A stretch of 64,000 nucleotides of DNA, from positions 2,918,408-2,982,407 of the forward strand of contig CM026423.1 of assembly GCA_014871385.1 (NCBI GenBank), given 5' to 3'. A model generated the notes under the pieces. It ran no database searches and had not been told where the DNA came from. It saw nothing but the letters and a program-made list of their open reading frames with translations. Source of the stretch: Ceratodon purpureus. Its lineage: Eukaryota; Streptophyta; Bryopsida; Pseudoditrichales; Ditrichaceae. A program made the position numbers and the translations under genes. This document shows positions 63,101 through 64,000 of the stretch, piece by piece (positions within the stretch are counted from its first letter, which is position 1; the number at the start of each line of letters is the position of its first letter).

Positions 63101-63444
63101 TTGCTGACGACTTGTTTGAAGTCTTGATGGAGTACCATAAATGCACCGTACAACTATTGTCCTTGCAGGCTGCTACAAACTCAGAGGTTTGCCACTTATA
63201 CGCATTCGCATTGACTTATTTCTTCCCTTCACAGTCTAGCCCATGGTTATCTTAGACCGTCCTTAGTAGTTTCGAGCTTCTTATGCCTAATTTCAATGAG
63301 CTCATTGTTGTCCTGACACAGGAAAACGACACTTCTAATGAGGTCACCACAAAACAGGAAGGGTTGGAGAATCTTATTCCCAAATTGAAGTCTATTGTCT
63401 TATCATCATCATCACCTGCTTCGACCACAAATGATAAGCAATAA
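57106..63444 (+). CDS. UFL1: E3 UFM1-protein ligase 1 homologue (UFL1), complete, 20 exons
   Basis: Exons 57106-57279, 57511-57822, 57983-58258, 58366-58413, 58529-58594, 58791-58894, 59202-59295, 59589-59645, 59922-60372, 60589-60743, 60869-60934, 61121-61189, 61311-61397, 61588-61656, 61834-61880, 62086-62149, 62496-62573, 62724-62786, 63094-63186 and 63322-63444 join in phase to 831 residues, normal for plant UFL1. The N-terminus (MDFDLEELQKLFEQTQ, LSERNVVELVSKL) is the conserved helical region. Winged-helix-like segments follow (GQISVGELARRFTV, GQLYTPAFVARIRA). Residues ~378-527 form a Lys/Gly/Ser-rich linker (KKKDANKKSN, KRRGGKSKG). The C-terminal helical part includes HRHLLRTTGAELVDL and LQAPGRAV. 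UFL1 lacks a catalytic Cys and scaffolds UFM1 transfer from UFC1, with DDRGK1, at the ER in animals. Two introns use GC donors (60744, 61190). The 5' ends of exons 9 and 12 are the least certain. Confidence 0.9.
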
Positions 63445-63862
63445 CAATGACGGTGTAGGCTTCTGCACATGGATCAAATTCTTTTTCTTGAGAAGTGACT
63501 GCTGCCACATGGTATATCTAATCTACTTTTGTGTATCATACAATTTTATTACATCGAAGCATTTGTAATTAATTCTTTGTGATGTAATTAGACACTGCAT
63601 CTGCATTTTCGTCTTGTATCGTTGAGGTTATGATATTCTGTACATTGCCTTCGTGAGACAGCTAGCTGGTAGAAGACGAATTTGCTATCATGCACTATCT
63701 ATTACCTCGATTTCAGTATTTACTTGTCTTCGGTGTAGTAGTTTGAGGCGGTTGCTTTGAAATACTTGTAATCAAAACCTTTGAGACACCAAAAGCAGGA
63801 TAAGGTATTTATTATTTCAGAACAGAGGAACTTTATGTAGATGACAGCAGAAATATGGCTGG
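63445..63862. other. Spacer between convergent genes (3' UTRs)
   Basis: Follows the UFL1 stop and precedes the minus-strand stop at 63863. It presumably holds both 3' UTRs. TTTGTAAT-type near-upstream elements occur, but poly(A) sites cannot be set. Confidence 0.4.
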
Positions 63863-63940
63863 CTAGCTGACGCAGGTGATTCGGATGTCTTGCTTCCCTG
63901 CGGCATCAATGTTTGCATCGAGAGGCTTCAAGGCTTGGCA
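63863..63940 (-). CDS. Probable last exon of a convergent minus-strand gene (partial)
   Basis: On the minus strand an acceptor CTGCAG at 63943-63941 opens a 25-codon frame, CQALKPLDANIDAAGK then QDIRITCVS, ending at TAG 63865-63863. The preceding minus-strand DNA is T-rich, as in an intron. The peptide is protein-like but too short to assign. The rest of the gene lies outside the window. Confidence 0.45.
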   Translation of the reverse strand, partial: CQALKPLDANIDAAGKQDIRITCVS

Positions 63941-64000
63941 CTGCAGCATGTAAGAATATCGTTTGCTTGTCTTCACTGATGACATATTCTACGATCGTCC

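Overview
The window reads as nuclear DNA of a land plant. It has short spliceosomal introns, plant-type TnpD and TnpA proteins of a CACTA (En/Spm) transposon, a plant-style UFL1 gene and a USP-like single-exon gene. The lineage cannot be fixed from sequence alone. The compact introns and AT-rich spacers suit a bryophyte or other seed-free plant, but that is a guess. All gene models were spliced by eye from reading frames and GT/GC-AG sites.

Layout. 1-2323 (+): the 3' part of an armadillo-repeat gene. 2324-7437: AT-rich spacer with a ~98 bp poly(A) retro-insertion flanked by a perfect 15-bp duplication. 7438-26315: a complete 18.9 kb CACTA transposon with 28-bp perfect terminal inverted repeats and a TGA duplication. 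It holds a minus-strand TnpA/TNP1-like gene, a divergently oriented unknown ORF, a TnpD (tnp2) transposase gene broken by one stop codon, and a fourth coiled-coil gene. Nested near its right end (23357-25738) is a second, non-autonomous CACTA element made of short CGTTAAA/GACGT repeats, also flanked by TGA. 28144-31030: a Mutator-like element (11-bp duplication) holding a decayed gene copy. 35406-36947 (+): an intronless USP-like domain gene. 37873/38406-43108 (-): a ~19-exon UDP-glucose pyrophosphorylase-like gene whose nucleotide-binding loop and a catalytic lysine are substituted. 43505-45862: an AT-rich block bounded by inverted ~100-bp repeats, holding a Q/N-rich 288-aa ORF. 49.3-54.1 kb: two minisatellite fields and a tRNA-derived SINE-like sequence. 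57106-63444 (+): a complete 20-exon UFL1 (UFM1 E3 ligase) gene. 63863-63940 (-): a probable last exon of a convergent gene.

The cellular genes show no functional link to one another. UFL1 serves UFMylation, the UGPase-like gene derives from sugar-nucleotide metabolism but may be catalytically dead, and the USP-like and ARM genes are of unknown role. The genes inside 7438-26315 form one transposition unit: TnpD supplies the transposase and the TnpA-like protein probably binds subterminal repeats. The two extra genes are unassigned. The best leads for new biology are the motif-less UGPase paralogue, the multi-gene CACTA element with its nested guest, and the AT-rich repeat-bounded ORF.
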